From the NCBI GenBank assembly GCA_035701265.1, contig DASSNU010000016.1:62001-126000 (forward strand): a DNA stretch of 64,000 nt, written 5' to 3'. Position numbers and translations under genes: made by a program. This document shows positions 7,595 through 16,157 of the stretch, in pieces; position 1 is the first letter of the stretch; each line of letters begins with the position of its first letter. The notes below the pieces were generated by a model. It saw only the letters and a program-made list of their open reading frames with translations, made no database searches and was not told the DNA's origin. The stretch is from DASSNU01 sp035701265. GTDB lineage: Bacteria; Gemmatimonadota; Gemmatimonadetes; Gemmatimonadales; Gemmatimonadaceae.

Positions 7595-10379
7595 TCACCT
7601 TCACCGCGATCCGGCCGGACTTGGGCTTCTCGAACGCGCGTGACGTGTCGCTGTGCAGCGTTTCCCACGCGTCGGCGTTGATCTCGGCACGGAGCGTGGT
7701 TTTGAGCGCGCTGTAGGGATCGTTGGCGCCCAGGAAGTACGCCTGCCGCACGAAGAAGCTCTCCTCGTTGTAGTCGGTATCGATGAACCAGCAGGCGATC
7801 CCCTCGGGGCCGTCGCTCCGCACCTCGCCGGTGCTGGGGTGGAAGACGTCCACCCCCTTCACCTTCACGCGGATGCGCCCGTCCTTTTCCGGCAGGACAT
7901 CGATGTCCGGCTCGCCGAAGATGACGAACAGGTTCCCGTTGCCGGTGTTCTTGAGGTCGCCGGCCATGTGCAGGTCGGCGTTCATGCGCGCCTTGAGGAT
8001 CTGGATACGCCCCAGCTTGCCGAAGTCGGTGGACACGGCGTCGTAGTTGAAGGCGCAGGCGATGAGGACGTCGAAGTCCGCGTCCCCCGCCTCGCGCGCG
8101 GCGGCCACCAGATCGGGGCGCGTGACGGTGCCGAACTCCGGCCCTATGAAAATGGCCGCGCGCCGGTCCACCGCCGACGCGCCTTCCCCCTCCACGTAGC
8201 GCCCCTCCGCGCAGATGAGCTCGCCGGGCCAGGGGGTGAGCGAGGTGAAGACGATCCGGTCGTCCTTGTGCGCCTGCTGCACGCCGGCGGTGCGCAGGTT
8301 CTCCAGGATCATCTCCGGGAACGACTGTGTGTCCAGGTACTCGTCGCCGCGCTCCGAGACGTGGTCGATCAGCTCGTCGTGCTCGTCCACGCCGAGCACG
8401 CGGTGCGGGGACAGGCTCTCGACGGTGAACGGGCCGGCCACGCGCACCTTCCTGTTGTCCGTGTACGGCCTGTCGTACAGAAACTCGAACTCGGCCTTGG
8501 CGGCGATGGACGCATCGATCTCCTTCTGCCGCGCGATACGCGCCTCCCACCACTCCTTGTGCACTGTCTTCACGGCCGCGGGCCACTTGGGATCCGCCTC
8601 GCGGGGGATCTCCCACTCCTCCCACTTCGTCTTGAGCGCCGAGTTGAGCTTCTGCCGCAGCGGCTCGAGCGTCTCCTGCCACTTCTCCCAGATGACGTCG
8701 ATCTCGGCGTTGTTGGCGATGGACTTGAGAGTGATGTGCGGGACGCGCTCGTAGACGAATCCCTGCCGGATGTTGCCGTGCGTCGGCTGGGACGACGGCG
8801 CGGTGCGGGTGACCTCGGCTTCCTTGAGCTGCCCTTCGCGCGTATCGGCGAGGAGATAGTACGGATAGCGCGCGCCCATGATCCGGGCGCGGGCGAGTGC
8901 GAGCGCGACGCGGGACGTGTCGATCGTGACCCACCGTCGCCCCCACTGCTCGGCGACGTAGGCGGTGGTGCCGGAGCCGCAGGTGGGATCGAGGACGAGG
9001 TCGCCGGGATCGGTGGCCATGAGGATGCAACGCTGGATAAGCATTGTTGGCGTTTGCACCACATAGACTTTGGGATCTGCGCGGCTTTGAATTCCGCCAA
9101 TATCGGTCCAAGCGTTGTTCAGCTCCGCGGCACCGAAGTCATCCAGAAATCGCACATACGCAAGGCTATTCCCAGTCAACTCTACTCGGTCTGCTCGGAG
9201 TAGTCGATTCATGCCGGTCTCGTTCGTTTTCCATCGCACCTTCAATGAGGGACGCACCTCACGTGCATGAACGCTTACGCCAAACCATGAGGCAGCTCCC
9301 TCACCCTTGTCACGTCCGACACTCTGACTGGTAAGATTGTCCTGGCGATAGATGCGACCGCCATCAGGTACCGGCGTCTCACCACTTCGTTCCTCGCTCG
9401 AGAGCGTGCGCGAAGTCAATGTTGGCAGACGGATGTGGTTGTACTTGTCGGCGTTGCTCTCCCCTAGGTCCTTGCGTGCGAACAGCGGCCGGAATTTCAC
9501 ATGCGTTCTTTCTTTGGCGAACCAAAGCACGAAGTCGACTACACAGGACAGGTGCACTCCCGTGGATCCGCCCGAAGTCTTCGTAGCTATCTGGGCGACG
9601 AAATTCTCCTCCCCAAACACCTCATCCATCACCGCCCTTACCCGGTGCACATTCTCGTCCCCGATCTGCACGAAGATCGACCCGCTCTCCGTAAGTAAGT
9701 CCCTCGCCACCGTCAGCCGGTCGCGCAGATAGGTGAGATACGAATGAATCCCGTCCCGCCACGTGTCGCGGAACGCCTTCACCTGCTCCGGCTCCCGCGT
9801 GATGTGCGCCGGGTTCCCGTCCTTCACGTCCCGGCTCGTCGTGCTCCACTGAAAGTTCGAGTTGAACTTGATCCCGTACGGCGGGTCGAAGTAGATACAC
9901 TGTACCTTCCCGCGCAGTCCCTCCCGCTCGGCAAGGCTGGCCATTACCTGCAGTGAATCGCCGAGGATCATCCTGTTCGACCAGTTCTGGTCGTGCTGGT
10001 AGAACTCGGTGCGGTCCACTCCCTTGGGGAGGCCGTTGAAGTCTGCAAAGAGATCGGGGGCGATCTCCCCCGCCTCGTGCTTGCGCTCCTTGGTCTCCCG
10101 CAGCAGGTCGTCGATGAGCGCCTTGGGGTGCACCTTCTCCTGGATGTAGACCGGCGGCGCGGGGACCACGAGGTCGCTCCAGTCCTGCTCGTCCTTCCCA
10201 CGCCAGACGAGCTGCGGGTCCAGGTCGCGGTTGCGCCGCTCGTACGCCACGCGCATGGGGTCGAGCGCATCCTTCTGCACCACGCTCTGGTACTCCACCG
10301 TGGGGATGTTCTTCCGCGTGGCCTCGTCGTGGACCAGCGTCTCGACCGACTTGAGCGATGTGCGCTTTCTCTTGGCCAT
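7548..10379 (-). CDS. mod: Type III-like DNA adenine methyltransferase (Mod subunit)
   Basis: This 943-residue protein is the modification and specificity subunit paired with the Res gene upstream. The catalytic motif DPPY is at residues 165-168 and the AdoMet-binding motif DPTCGSGTT at 464-472. The order of catalytic motif before AdoMet motif is the beta class, usual for N6-adenine type III Mod enzymes. The roughly 290 residues between them hold the target-recognition region. A long C-terminal part (about 500-943) follows, larger than in EcoP1-type Mod (around 650 residues) but seen in Mod proteins that pair with large Res partners. I see no simple-sequence tract that would make it phase-variable. 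The Shine-Dalgarno sequence is weak (GAAG). The 3-prime end overlaps the convergent DUF488 gene. Confidence 0.93.
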   Translation of the reverse strand: MAKRKRTSLKSVETLVHDEATRKNIPTVEYQSVVQKDALDPMRVAYERRNRDLDPQLVWRGKDEQDWSDLVVPAPPVYIQEKVHPKALIDDLLRETKERKHEAGEIAPDLFADFNGLPKGVDRTEFYQHDQNWSNRMILGDSLQVMASLAEREGLRGKVQCIYFDPPYGIKFNSNFQWSTTSRDVKDGNPAHITREPEQVKAFRDTWRDGIHSYLTYLRDRLTVARDLLTESGSIFVQIGDENVHRVRAVMDEVFGEENFVAQIATKTSGGSTGVHLSCVVDFVLWFAKERTHVKFRPLFARKDLGESNADKYNHIRLPTLTSRTLSSEERSGETPVPDGGRIYRQDNLTSQSVGRDKGEGAASWFGVSVHAREVRPSLKVRWKTNETGMNRLLRADRVELTGNSLAYVRFLDDFGAAELNNAWTDIGGIQSRADPKVYVVQTPTMLIQRCILMATDPGDLVLDPTCGSGTTAYVAEQWGRRWVTIDTSRVALALARARIMGARYPYYLLADTREGQLKEAEVTRTAPSSQPTHGNIRQGFVYERVPHITLKSIANNAEIDVIWEKWQETLEPLRQKLNSALKTKWEEWEIPREADPKWPAAVKTVHKEWWEARIARQKEIDASIAAKAEFEFLYDRPYTDNRKVRVAGPFTVESLSPHRVLGVDEHDELIDHVSERGDEYLDTQSFPEMILENLRTAGVQQAHKDDRIVFTSLTPWPGELICAEGRYVEGEGASAVDRRAAIFIGPEFGTVTRPDLVAAAREAGDADFDVLIACAFNYDAVSTDFGKLGRIQILKARMNADLHMAGDLKNTGNGNLFVIFGEPDIDVLPEKDGRIRVKVKGVDVFHPSTGEVRSDGPEGIACWFIDTDYNEESFFVRQAYFLGANDPYSALKTTLRAEINADAWETLHSDTSRAFEKPKSGRIAVKVINHLGDEVMKVFRVG

Positions 10380-10420
10380 GGCGCTTCAGGAGCGTGTGAC
10401 GGGAGCGTGATGCCGGATTG

Positions 10421-10444
10421 CCGGCCGGTAGCATGACCGGCCGG
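10421..10444. repeat. Inverted repeat between res and mod (proximal to mod)
   Basis: A perfect 9-bp inverted repeat (CCGGCCGGT at 10421-10429, complement at 10436-10444) encloses a 6-base loop, 42 bases before the mod start codon. It would form a very stable hairpin in the mod leader transcript. It may be an attenuator or operator, or it may end read-through from res. No U-tract follows. Confidence 0.55.
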
Positions 10445-10476
10445 GGGCGATCGACATGTCTGGAATTCCGCGTTTT

Positions 10477-10504
10477 CTATACACGTCGTGTGGGACGTGT
10501 ATAG
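10477..10504. repeat. Inverted repeat between res and mod (distal)
   Basis: A perfect 11-bp inverted repeat (CTATACACGTC at 10477-10487, complement at 10494-10504) has a 6-base loop and lies 40 bases after the res stop. It is AT-richer than its surroundings and lies in the only AT-rich patch of this gap. That makes it a better operator or promoter element for mod than a terminator. Confidence 0.55.
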
Positions 10505-10544
10505 CATCTTTTCGTATCGTGCACAGGCGCTTCGACGCGCGCAT

Positions 10545-13500
10545 CTACGACACGCGAGCGCGCGCTGTCGAAGCGCCACCGTTGCGCGGAGCGTCGCCGA
10601 GGGCCGCCTGGAGCTGCCGCTCCAGCGCCGCGGCGAAGTCGGATTCGATGGTGTACATGTCGCGCAGCTCCAGGAAATCCCACCGTCCCATGCTGCGCAT
10701 GTTGTTCACTCCGGGGATCCAGAACGACTCCATGGTACTCTTCTTCTCCTTGGCGTCCTCCCCCCGGTATCCCTTGATCTCCACCACCAGCCGCAGCAGG
10801 TCGTCGTCTCCATGTCCATCGTCTACCAGGACGATGAAGTCCGGGCGGTAGCGGCGGCTGGAGGAGCCGTACCGGTAGGGGACCTCGAACCCCAGGTTGT
10901 GGTTCTTCACGTACGAGCGCACGCGCGGGTGCCGCTCCACCACGCGGCAGAACTCTCCCTCCCAGTCGCTGTCCAGCACCAGATAGTTGAGGTGACAGCG
11001 GCGCGCGTCCGTCTCCCACAGGTTTGACCGCGACGTGGTGAAGCGCACGTGCGCCGTGGACCCCATGGGGTTGTACGGATCGAGGATCGCCTTGATGGGG
11101 CGCGTGTCCGCGTGCGCTCTCGTGATGGCCGCCGTGATCCTGTTGCACGCCTTGGCGGCCAGCTCCTTGTACATGAGCAGAGCGGGGAACGTCCCACCCT
11201 TGCACACCAGATGGTGCTCCAGCCACTCGCGCGTGATCCCCTTGAGCTGGCCGAACAGATACAGCCTGGGCTCCTCCCCCGCGTCGCGCCACCGCGTGTA
11301 GAGCAGCTCCTGCGTGAGGTGGTAGACGACGGTGGAGAGCCGGGTGTTCTCCAGATGGTCGAGGTCCAGGTCCACTCCCTCGCCGATGATCCCCTCGTTC
11401 CGCACCTTCGATGGACCCACCAGCTCCGGCGTGAGCTCCAGCGTGGAGTCGTCGGTGAACCGTGCGGTGAGTCGTTCCGCGGGGAGCTCCACGCGGTAGC
11501 CTTCCACGCGCGGGAAGCGGATCTCGAGCGCGTCGCGGTCGGGGCGCACGGCGTGCACGGTGACCGTGGGGCGCGGCGGCTGCGGCGGCGCGGGCACCGG
11601 CCTGGCGTTGAAGTCGAAGGGAATGCCCAGCACGTCCGCGTACTCCACGTTGAACAGGCCGTCGTCGTTCAGGTCGTACGACTGCCGGCGCAGCGCGCGG
11701 CCGATCACCTGCTCGCAGAGGAGCTGCGTGCCGAAGGCGCGGACGCCCAGCACGTGCGTCACGGTATTCGCGTCCCACCCTTCCGTGAGCATCGACACCG
11801 ACACCACGCAGCGGATGCCGCCCCCCAGCCGGCCGGGCTTCCCGACGGTGTTCATCACCTCGCGCAGGATCTCCTGGTCGGTGATGTGCTCCGCCGCCGC
11901 GCGGTCGCCGGTGCGCTCGATGATCTCGCGGCGGAATCGCTCGATCTCGTCGGACGCCATCTCGCGGAAGTTGGCGTTGAGCGCGTCGCCGCTCTCCAGT
12001 TGCGTGCTGTCGATGAGCAGCGTGTTCGGGCGGGGGAGGGGATTGCCGTCCTCGTCGAAGTTCCGGAAGAGCGCGAGCCGCCCGTTCTCCAGCGTCCGTG
12101 AGCCGTCCTCGTGCTCGCGATGGAAGCCGGAGACGTAGTCGTACACCAGCTTCGACGTCGCCGTGTTGTTGCACACGATGATGAAGCAGGGGGGCACGTC
12201 CACACCCGCCGCCTGCCAGAGCTGGAACGTCTCCTCGTAATGCCCGTACAGCACCTGCAGCGCCGTCTGCAGCCGGGCGGGGAGCGCGAGCGGGTCGAGC
12301 ACGCCCCCCTTGCCGCGCCCCTTCTTCGGCATGTCCTTCCGGATATTCTCCCAGAGGTCGCGGAACATCGGCATGTCGCTCCCCGGGATGTTCTCCGCCA
12401 CCGGCACGCGCGGCAGCTTCACGATGCCGCACTCGATTGCATCCATGAGGGAGAAGTCGCTCATCGTCCACGGGAAGAGTGTGCCTTCCGCGTACCCCGA
12501 CCCGCGCAGGAAGAAGGGCGTGGCCGAGAGGTCGATCACGCGCGCGAGGCCGAGCTTGCGCTGCACCGTCTCGAGCCCGGAGATCCACACGCGCGCCGCC
12601 TCGTTGTTCTCCTCGGCCTCCCTGCGCTCGTCCCCCTTGAGCTTCTCATCGGCGTCGGACGCGCGCTCGCGGTAGCAGTGGTGCGCCTCGTCGTTCAGGA
12701 CGAGGATGTTCCGGAGCCCCATGAGCTCGGGGCAGACGCGCTGGAGCATCTGCCCTTCGGTCTCGAGCGTGTGCAACTCGGTGCCGGTGCGTCCTTGCAG
12801 GAGGGCGCGTGAGCCCTTCGAGAGCTCCATGCGCTCGCGCAGCTTGAAGGCGTGGAAGTTCGTGATGACGATGCGCGCGCGGTTCACATCCTCGAGCATG
12901 TCCGCCGGCACCAGCTCGCGGCTGGCGTAGTAGCTGTCCGGGTCGTTGGGCTGGAGGACGCGCAGGCGGTCGCGGATGGTGATCCCTGGCGTGACTACAA
13001 GGAAGCCGCGCGTGAACCGCTTGCTCTGCGGGCGGCGCACCGCGTTCACCGTCTGCCAGGCGATAAGCATCGCCATCACCGTCGTTTTGCCGGCGCCGGT
13101 GGCGAGCTTGAGCGCCAGCCGCGAGAGCTCCGGGTTGGCGTCGTGGTTCGCGTTGGCCAGGTGCTCGAGAAAGCGCTTCCCTTCCTTGATGGTGGGGGCG
13201 ACCTCTGTGAGCCAGATGGCCGTCTCCACTGCTTCGATCTGACAGAAAAACGGGCGGAAGCTGGCGAACTCGTGCTGCCGCCAGTGCTGGAGCAGCCGTT
13301 GCGTTTCGGGTGTCACCCTCCAGTCGCGCGGGGTGGGGATGGCGCGCCACTGGTCCACGTGCCGCCGCAGCTCGTTGATGACCGGAGTGGGATCGTACGC
13401 CTCGGTAGCGGTGGAGAGCCCGCGTCCCTCGTCGAGCGCGAGCATCTGTTGCTCGGCCTTTCCTCTCCCCTTTCGCGGCTTGGGGATGGGCGTGATGAAC

Positions 13501-13625
13501 TGCGCCGGCCGGCGCCTGTCGATGATCTGGTGTGTGGGCTGCCCGATCTCGTCCAGCTCCCAGTGCCGGGCGGGGTACTCGTACGGCGAATTGAGGACGG
13601 GCTGCTCGAAAAAGCGGTTGTCCAT
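10545..13625 (-). CDS. res: Type III-like restriction endonuclease, DEAD/DEAH helicase-nuclease (Res subunit, BPTD_3080-like)
   Basis: This 1026-residue protein is an ATP-dependent superfamily-2 translocase fused to a nuclease. The motifs are Walker A ATGAGKTT (175-182), the DEAH-box variant NDEAHH (311-316), motif III SATP (about 367-370), motif V MLTEGWDA (612-619) and motif VI QVIGRALRR (639-647). A C-terminal PD-(D/E)xK nuclease follows, with PDF at 928-930 and VEIKGY at 948-953. The N-terminus (DNRFFEQPVLNSPYEYPARHW) is typical of the BPTD_3080-type Res family, which pairs with large Mod proteins like the one downstream. All motifs look intact, so the system is probably active. In this family cleavage requires unmethylated sites and ATP hydrolysis. 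The gene precedes mod by 165 bases on the same strand. Confidence 0.93.
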   Translation of the reverse strand: MDNRFFEQPVLNSPYEYPARHWELDEIGQPTHQIIDRRRPAQFITPIPKPRKGRGKAEQQMLALDEGRGLSTATEAYDPTPVINELRRHVDQWRAIPTPRDWRVTPETQRLLQHWRQHEFASFRPFFCQIEAVETAIWLTEVAPTIKEGKRFLEHLANANHDANPELSRLALKLATGAGKTTVMAMLIAWQTVNAVRRPQSKRFTRGFLVVTPGITIRDRLRVLQPNDPDSYYASRELVPADMLEDVNRARIVITNFHAFKLRERMELSKGSRALLQGRTGTELHTLETEGQMLQRVCPELMGLRNILVLNDEAHHCYRERASDADEKLKGDERREAEENNEAARVWISGLETVQRKLGLARVIDLSATPFFLRGSGYAEGTLFPWTMSDFSLMDAIECGIVKLPRVPVAENIPGSDMPMFRDLWENIRKDMPKKGRGKGGVLDPLALPARLQTALQVLYGHYEETFQLWQAAGVDVPPCFIIVCNNTATSKLVYDYVSGFHREHEDGSRTLENGRLALFRNFDEDGNPLPRPNTLLIDSTQLESGDALNANFREMASDEIERFRREIIERTGDRAAAEHITDQEILREVMNTVGKPGRLGGGIRCVVSVSMLTEGWDANTVTHVLGVRAFGTQLLCEQVIGRALRRQSYDLNDDGLFNVEYADVLGIPFDFNARPVPAPPQPPRPTVTVHAVRPDRDALEIRFPRVEGYRVELPAERLTARFTDDSTLELTPELVGPSKVRNEGIIGEGVDLDLDHLENTRLSTVVYHLTQELLYTRWRDAGEEPRLYLFGQLKGITREWLEHHLVCKGGTFPALLMYKELAAKACNRITAAITRAHADTRPIKAILDPYNPMGSTAHVRFTTSRSNLWETDARRCHLNYLVLDSDWEGEFCRVVERHPRVRSYVKNHNLGFEVPYRYGSSSRRYRPDFIVLVDDGHGDDDLLRLVVEIKGYRGEDAKEKKSTMESFWIPGVNNMRSMGRWDFLELRDMYTIESDFAAALERQLQAALGDAPRNGGASTARARVS

Positions 13626-13771
13626 GACGGGCGGTCGTGCCGCGGAGCTGGAGCGGGGACGGAGCGGTGTCCAGGAGGGCTTCCTCGCAATATTACGGGC
13701 CCGACTGACATCAAGACAGCCCGCCGGGAGTATGAGAGGGATCTAACCTGCGTTCGATGTACCCGCTCGCA

Positions 13772-14326
13772 TCACCGCCCGTCGCACACCCGCACGCCGG
13801 CCACACCCGCCGCGTATGCGATCAGCTCGTCGTCGCAGGTGAGGAGCGACATCCCGCCGAGCTGTGCCTCTGCGATGAGCATCCGGTCGGCGGGATCGCC
13901 GTGCATCGCGCCTGGCAGTCGCGTGCTCTGGATGAGCAGCTCGCGCGTGATGGGGAGTGCGCGGATGCCCGGCGCGCGCGCGGCGCGTTCGAGCCAGAGG
14001 ATGGGGTCCATGGAGAGCGTCAGCTTCCCCTTCGCGGTCTTGAGCGCCACTTCCCAGAAGGAGATGTCGCTCACGTAGAGGCGACCGGCTCCGGCGGCGG
14101 TGTGGACGAGGTGCACCGTTGCTGCGGCCATGCGCTCCGTGGCGCCGGAGAGCGTCCACAGCCAGACGTGCGTATCGAGGAGCAGGAGTTCCTCGCGCTC
14201 CGGTTCGTCCGCGGCGCGCCAGAGCGCGGAGCCCGCGACTTTCGCGGGAGCACGCACGCGTCGCCGCGTCGTGCGTGTTCTGCCGTACGGCTTCGGCCCC
14301 TCGCGCACTGTGCGGGCGGTGGCCAT
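13772..14326 (-). CDS. vapC: PIN-domain toxin, VapC-like, with basic N-terminal extension
   Basis: This 184-residue protein carries a PIN domain from about residue 47 (LLLLDTHVWLWTLSG). The acidic set is D51, E92 (SFWEVALK), D144/D147 (GDPADRML) and D165/D166 (LLTCDDEL). This subtype, with DTHVWLW and SFWEVALK, normally pairs with Phd-type antitoxins, and one lies 22 bases upstream. The first 46 residues are an Arg-rich extension that ordinary VapC proteins lack. The ATG at 14324-14326 has a GGAG 8-12 bases upstream, which favours the long form. An internal GTG near residue 30 would remove most of the extension. The extension may be an artefact of start choice. Confidence 0.83.
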   Translation of the reverse strand: MATARTVREGPKPYGRTRTTRRRVRAPAKVAGSALWRAADEPEREELLLLDTHVWLWTLSGATERMAAATVHLVHTAAGAGRLYVSDISFWEVALKTAKGKLTLSMDPILWLERAARAPGIRALPITRELLIQSTRLPGAMHGDPADRMLIAEAQLGGMSLLTCDDELIAYAAGVAGVRVCDGR

Positions 14327-14348
14327 CAGGCGAGCTCCGCGCAGGCGT

Positions 14349-14666
14349 TCACTTTCGTTTGTGGTCGAGTGGATCGTGCGGCGACGCACGCCAGCTCTCG
14401 TGGTCGGGGCTCACGATGTCACTCTCGTTCACGATCGTTCCGTGCAGGAATCCGACGGGGGAGGGGGCGGCGATCTCCACCGGCACTACCTTGACCACGG
14501 GACGCCCGTGCTTGGTGACCACCACCTCCAGGTGCCGCGACTGGATCTCGTCCATGAGCTCCAGGCAGGTGGCCTTGAAGGTGCTGGCCTGCACCACGCG
14601 CGGCGCCGGTCCGCCTGGCGCATACGCAGCGCGCGCCGTCTCCGAGACCTTCTTCTTCGTGGACAT
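14349..14666 (-). CDS. Phd/YefM-type antitoxin
   Basis: The protein has 105 residues. The segment ASTFKATCLELMDEIQSRHLEVVVTKHGRPVVKVVPV is the Phd/YefM fold with the typical THKGRPVA-like strand. The C-terminal residues (about 70-105) are acidic and His/Asp-rich, as expected for the toxin-binding tail. The first 27 residues are a longer basic/Ala-Pro lead than usual. The start is the ATG at 14664-14666, preceded by a GGAGG about nine bases away. It is the first gene of a two-gene operon with the PIN toxin. Together the pair should autoregulate from the repeats just upstream. Confidence 0.85.
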   Translation of the reverse strand: MSTKKKVSETARAAYAPGGPAPRVVQASTFKATCLELMDEIQSRHLEVVVTKHGRPVVKVVPVEIAAPSPVGFLHGTIVNESDIVSPDHESWRASPHDPLDHKRK

Positions 14667-14685
14667 GACGCCCCAGCCTCCACAT

Positions 14686-14708
14686 TGACCATGGCAATAT
14701 GACCATGG
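14686..14708 (-). promoter_or_regulatory. Direct repeats upstream of the second antitoxin gene
   Basis: Two copies of TGACCATGG (14686-14694 and 14700-14708) lie with a 14-base period, each containing the palindrome CCATGG, with the AT-rich CAATA between them. They start 20 bases upstream of the antitoxin ATG, where the promoter should be. They are a plausible antitoxin operator. A clear -35 was not found. Confidence 0.45.
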
Positions 14709-14871
14709 TGAGCCGCGAGCACAAGAGCGCGACAAGGGCGGCTGCTCCATTGCGAAGGTGTCGCGATCGAGGGCGCCACTCCGGCCCCTGGCCTCGCCCT
14801 TGCCGTTGCCCAAGCGATATGTCACCGTTCGACACGGAGCCACCTTCACTCATCCTCCACGGAGGGAGCCC

Positions 14872-15123
14872 ATGCCGCTCTACATGGACGTGCACACCGT
14901 CGACGGTGGCGTCTCTGCGAAAGACGTCGCCGACGCACACGTGAAGGACCTGAGGGAGCAGGCCAAGCACGGGGTCGACTACAAGCAGTACTGGGTCGAC
15001 GAGAAAGCAGGGAAGATCTTCTGCCTGGTGGATGCTCCGAACAAGGAGGCGGCGCACACGGTGCACCGCAACGCGCACGGTCTGGTGGCCGACGAGATCT
15101 ACGAGGTGCAGCAGGGCGCGTAG
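14872..15123 (+). CDS. DUF4242 (SCO4226-like) small protein
   Basis: This 83-residue protein starts MPLYMDVHTVDGGVSAKDVADAH and matches the DUF4242 pattern. The structurally known member SCO4226 of Streptomyces coelicolor is a nickel-binding ferredoxin-like protein. The residues seen here, with several His and Asp (MDVHT, ADAHVKDL, HTVHRNAHG) and one Cys (IFCLVD), would allow metal binding, but that remains inference. A strong GGAGGGAG six bases before the ATG fixes the start. It is a single gene with a 205-base upstream gap shared with the toxin-antitoxin operon. Confidence 0.83.
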   Translation: MPLYMDVHTVDGGVSAKDVADAHVKDLREQAKHGVDYKQYWVDEKAGKIFCLVDAPNKEAAHTVHRNAHGLVADEIYEVQQGA

Positions 15124-15298
15124 CTCCGGCATCCCGTCGGGGCGTCCGCACGTGGGACCGGGCGCGGGGGGCAGCCAGCCTCCCGCGCCCGGTTGCATCC
15201 GCCCCCTTGCGCGAGCGGTGCAGCCAGAGTACTCTATGGCACAGAGTAGGATGCCGCGGCACTCGCCGCCCCGCTCACCTCGTCCCCCGGAGCACACC

Positions 15299-15850
15299 AT
15301 GTCGCTCTCGTCCAACGAAGCCGCCGCCACGCTCCGCGACATCGAGTCCACTCAGCGCCGCAGCGCCAACGCGTTCGGATACCGCATGGCCGCCCCACAC
15401 CTCATTCTCTGGGGGATCATCTGGGCGCTCGGCTACGGCGTCACCGCCGTCCACCGAGAGTGGAGCATCCTCTGGATCGCCCTCACCATCATGGGCGTCG
15501 TGGCCAGCACGTGGATCGGCGTCCGCACGAGCCACACCGCGCGCGGTCACGTGGACCCGCGCCCGCTTGCCACCGTAGCCGCCGTCGCGCTCCTCATCGC
15601 ATCGCTCTTCGCCATCCTCCATCCGCTCACCGGCGCGCAGATCTCCGCCTTCTTCCCCATCGTCGTCGGCTTCGCCTACGCACTGATCGGGATCTGGACG
15701 GGGGGCGCGCGGACGCTCATCACCGGCGTGGTGATCGTCGCGCTCACGCTCGTCGGCTTCTTCGCGCTCCCGAGCATCTTCACCATCTGGATGGCCATCG
15801 TGGGAGGCGGCGCGCTCGTGCTGGGCGGCGTGTGGCTGCGGACGGTGTGA
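15299..15850 (+). CDS. Integral membrane protein of unknown function (first gene of a three-gene operon)
   Basis: The protein has 183 residues. A cytoplasmic-looking N-terminal helix (NEAAATLRDIESTQRRSANAFGYR) is followed by five hydrophobic segments from about residue 37 to the C-terminus. No family was recognised. The next gene, a winged-helix regulator, starts one base after this stop. Pairs of a small membrane protein with an ArsR/MarR-like winged-helix protein are common in actinobacterial and Gemmatimonadota-type genomes. This suggests the regulator controls this operon. Confidence 0.75.
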   Translation: MSLSSNEAAATLRDIESTQRRSANAFGYRMAAPHLILWGIIWALGYGVTAVHREWSILWIALTIMGVVASTWIGVRTSHTARGHVDPRPLATVAAVALLIASLFAILHPLTGAQISAFFPIVVGFAYALIGIWTGGARTLITGVVIVALTLVGFFALPSIFTIWMAIVGGGALVLGGVWLRTV

Positions 15851-15851
15851 G

Positions 15852-16145
15852 ATGGAGCAGCCCGATCCCACCATCCACCAGCCGATCCGTCTCAAGATCA
15901 TGGCCGCCCTGAAGCCGCTGCCGCGCCGAGAGTTGATCGAGTTCACACGGCTGCGCACGCTGGTGGGCACCACGGACGGCAACCTCGGCGCGCACCTCTC
16001 CACGCTGGAGCAGGCCGGCTACATCGAGGTCGAGAAGCAGTTCGTGGAGAAGAAGCCGCGCACACGTGTGCGGTTGAGCGCCACCGGCCGCCGTGCGTTC
16101 GAGGCGTACGTCGCCTTCCTCCGCGACATCATCGATCACACGTAG
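15852..16145 (+). CDS. Winged-helix DNA-binding transcriptional regulator
   Basis: This 97-residue protein consists of a single winged-helix domain. It has PIRLKIMAALKPLPRRELIEFTRLRTLVGTTDGNLGAHLSTLEQAGYIEVEKQF, then a wing and RVRLSATGRRAFEAYVAFLRDII. This is the small transcriptional-regulator type grouped with PF13601 (MarR/ArsR-like). No metal-binding cysteines are present, so classical ArsR metal sensing is unlikely. It lies one base after the preceding membrane-protein stop and 12 bases before the DUF2306 gene, so the three are almost certainly one transcript. Confidence 0.85.
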   Translation: MEQPDPTIHQPIRLKIMAALKPLPRRELIEFTRLRTLVGTTDGNLGAHLSTLEQAGYIEVEKQFVEKKPRTRVRLSATGRRAFEAYVAFLRDIIDHT

Positions 16146-16157
16146 GAGATCGCTCCC

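Noticed and set aside
10477..10504. Considered as an intrinsic terminator for res.
   Set aside because: No run of T follows the stem on the minus strand, so it is listed as an inverted repeat of unknown role.
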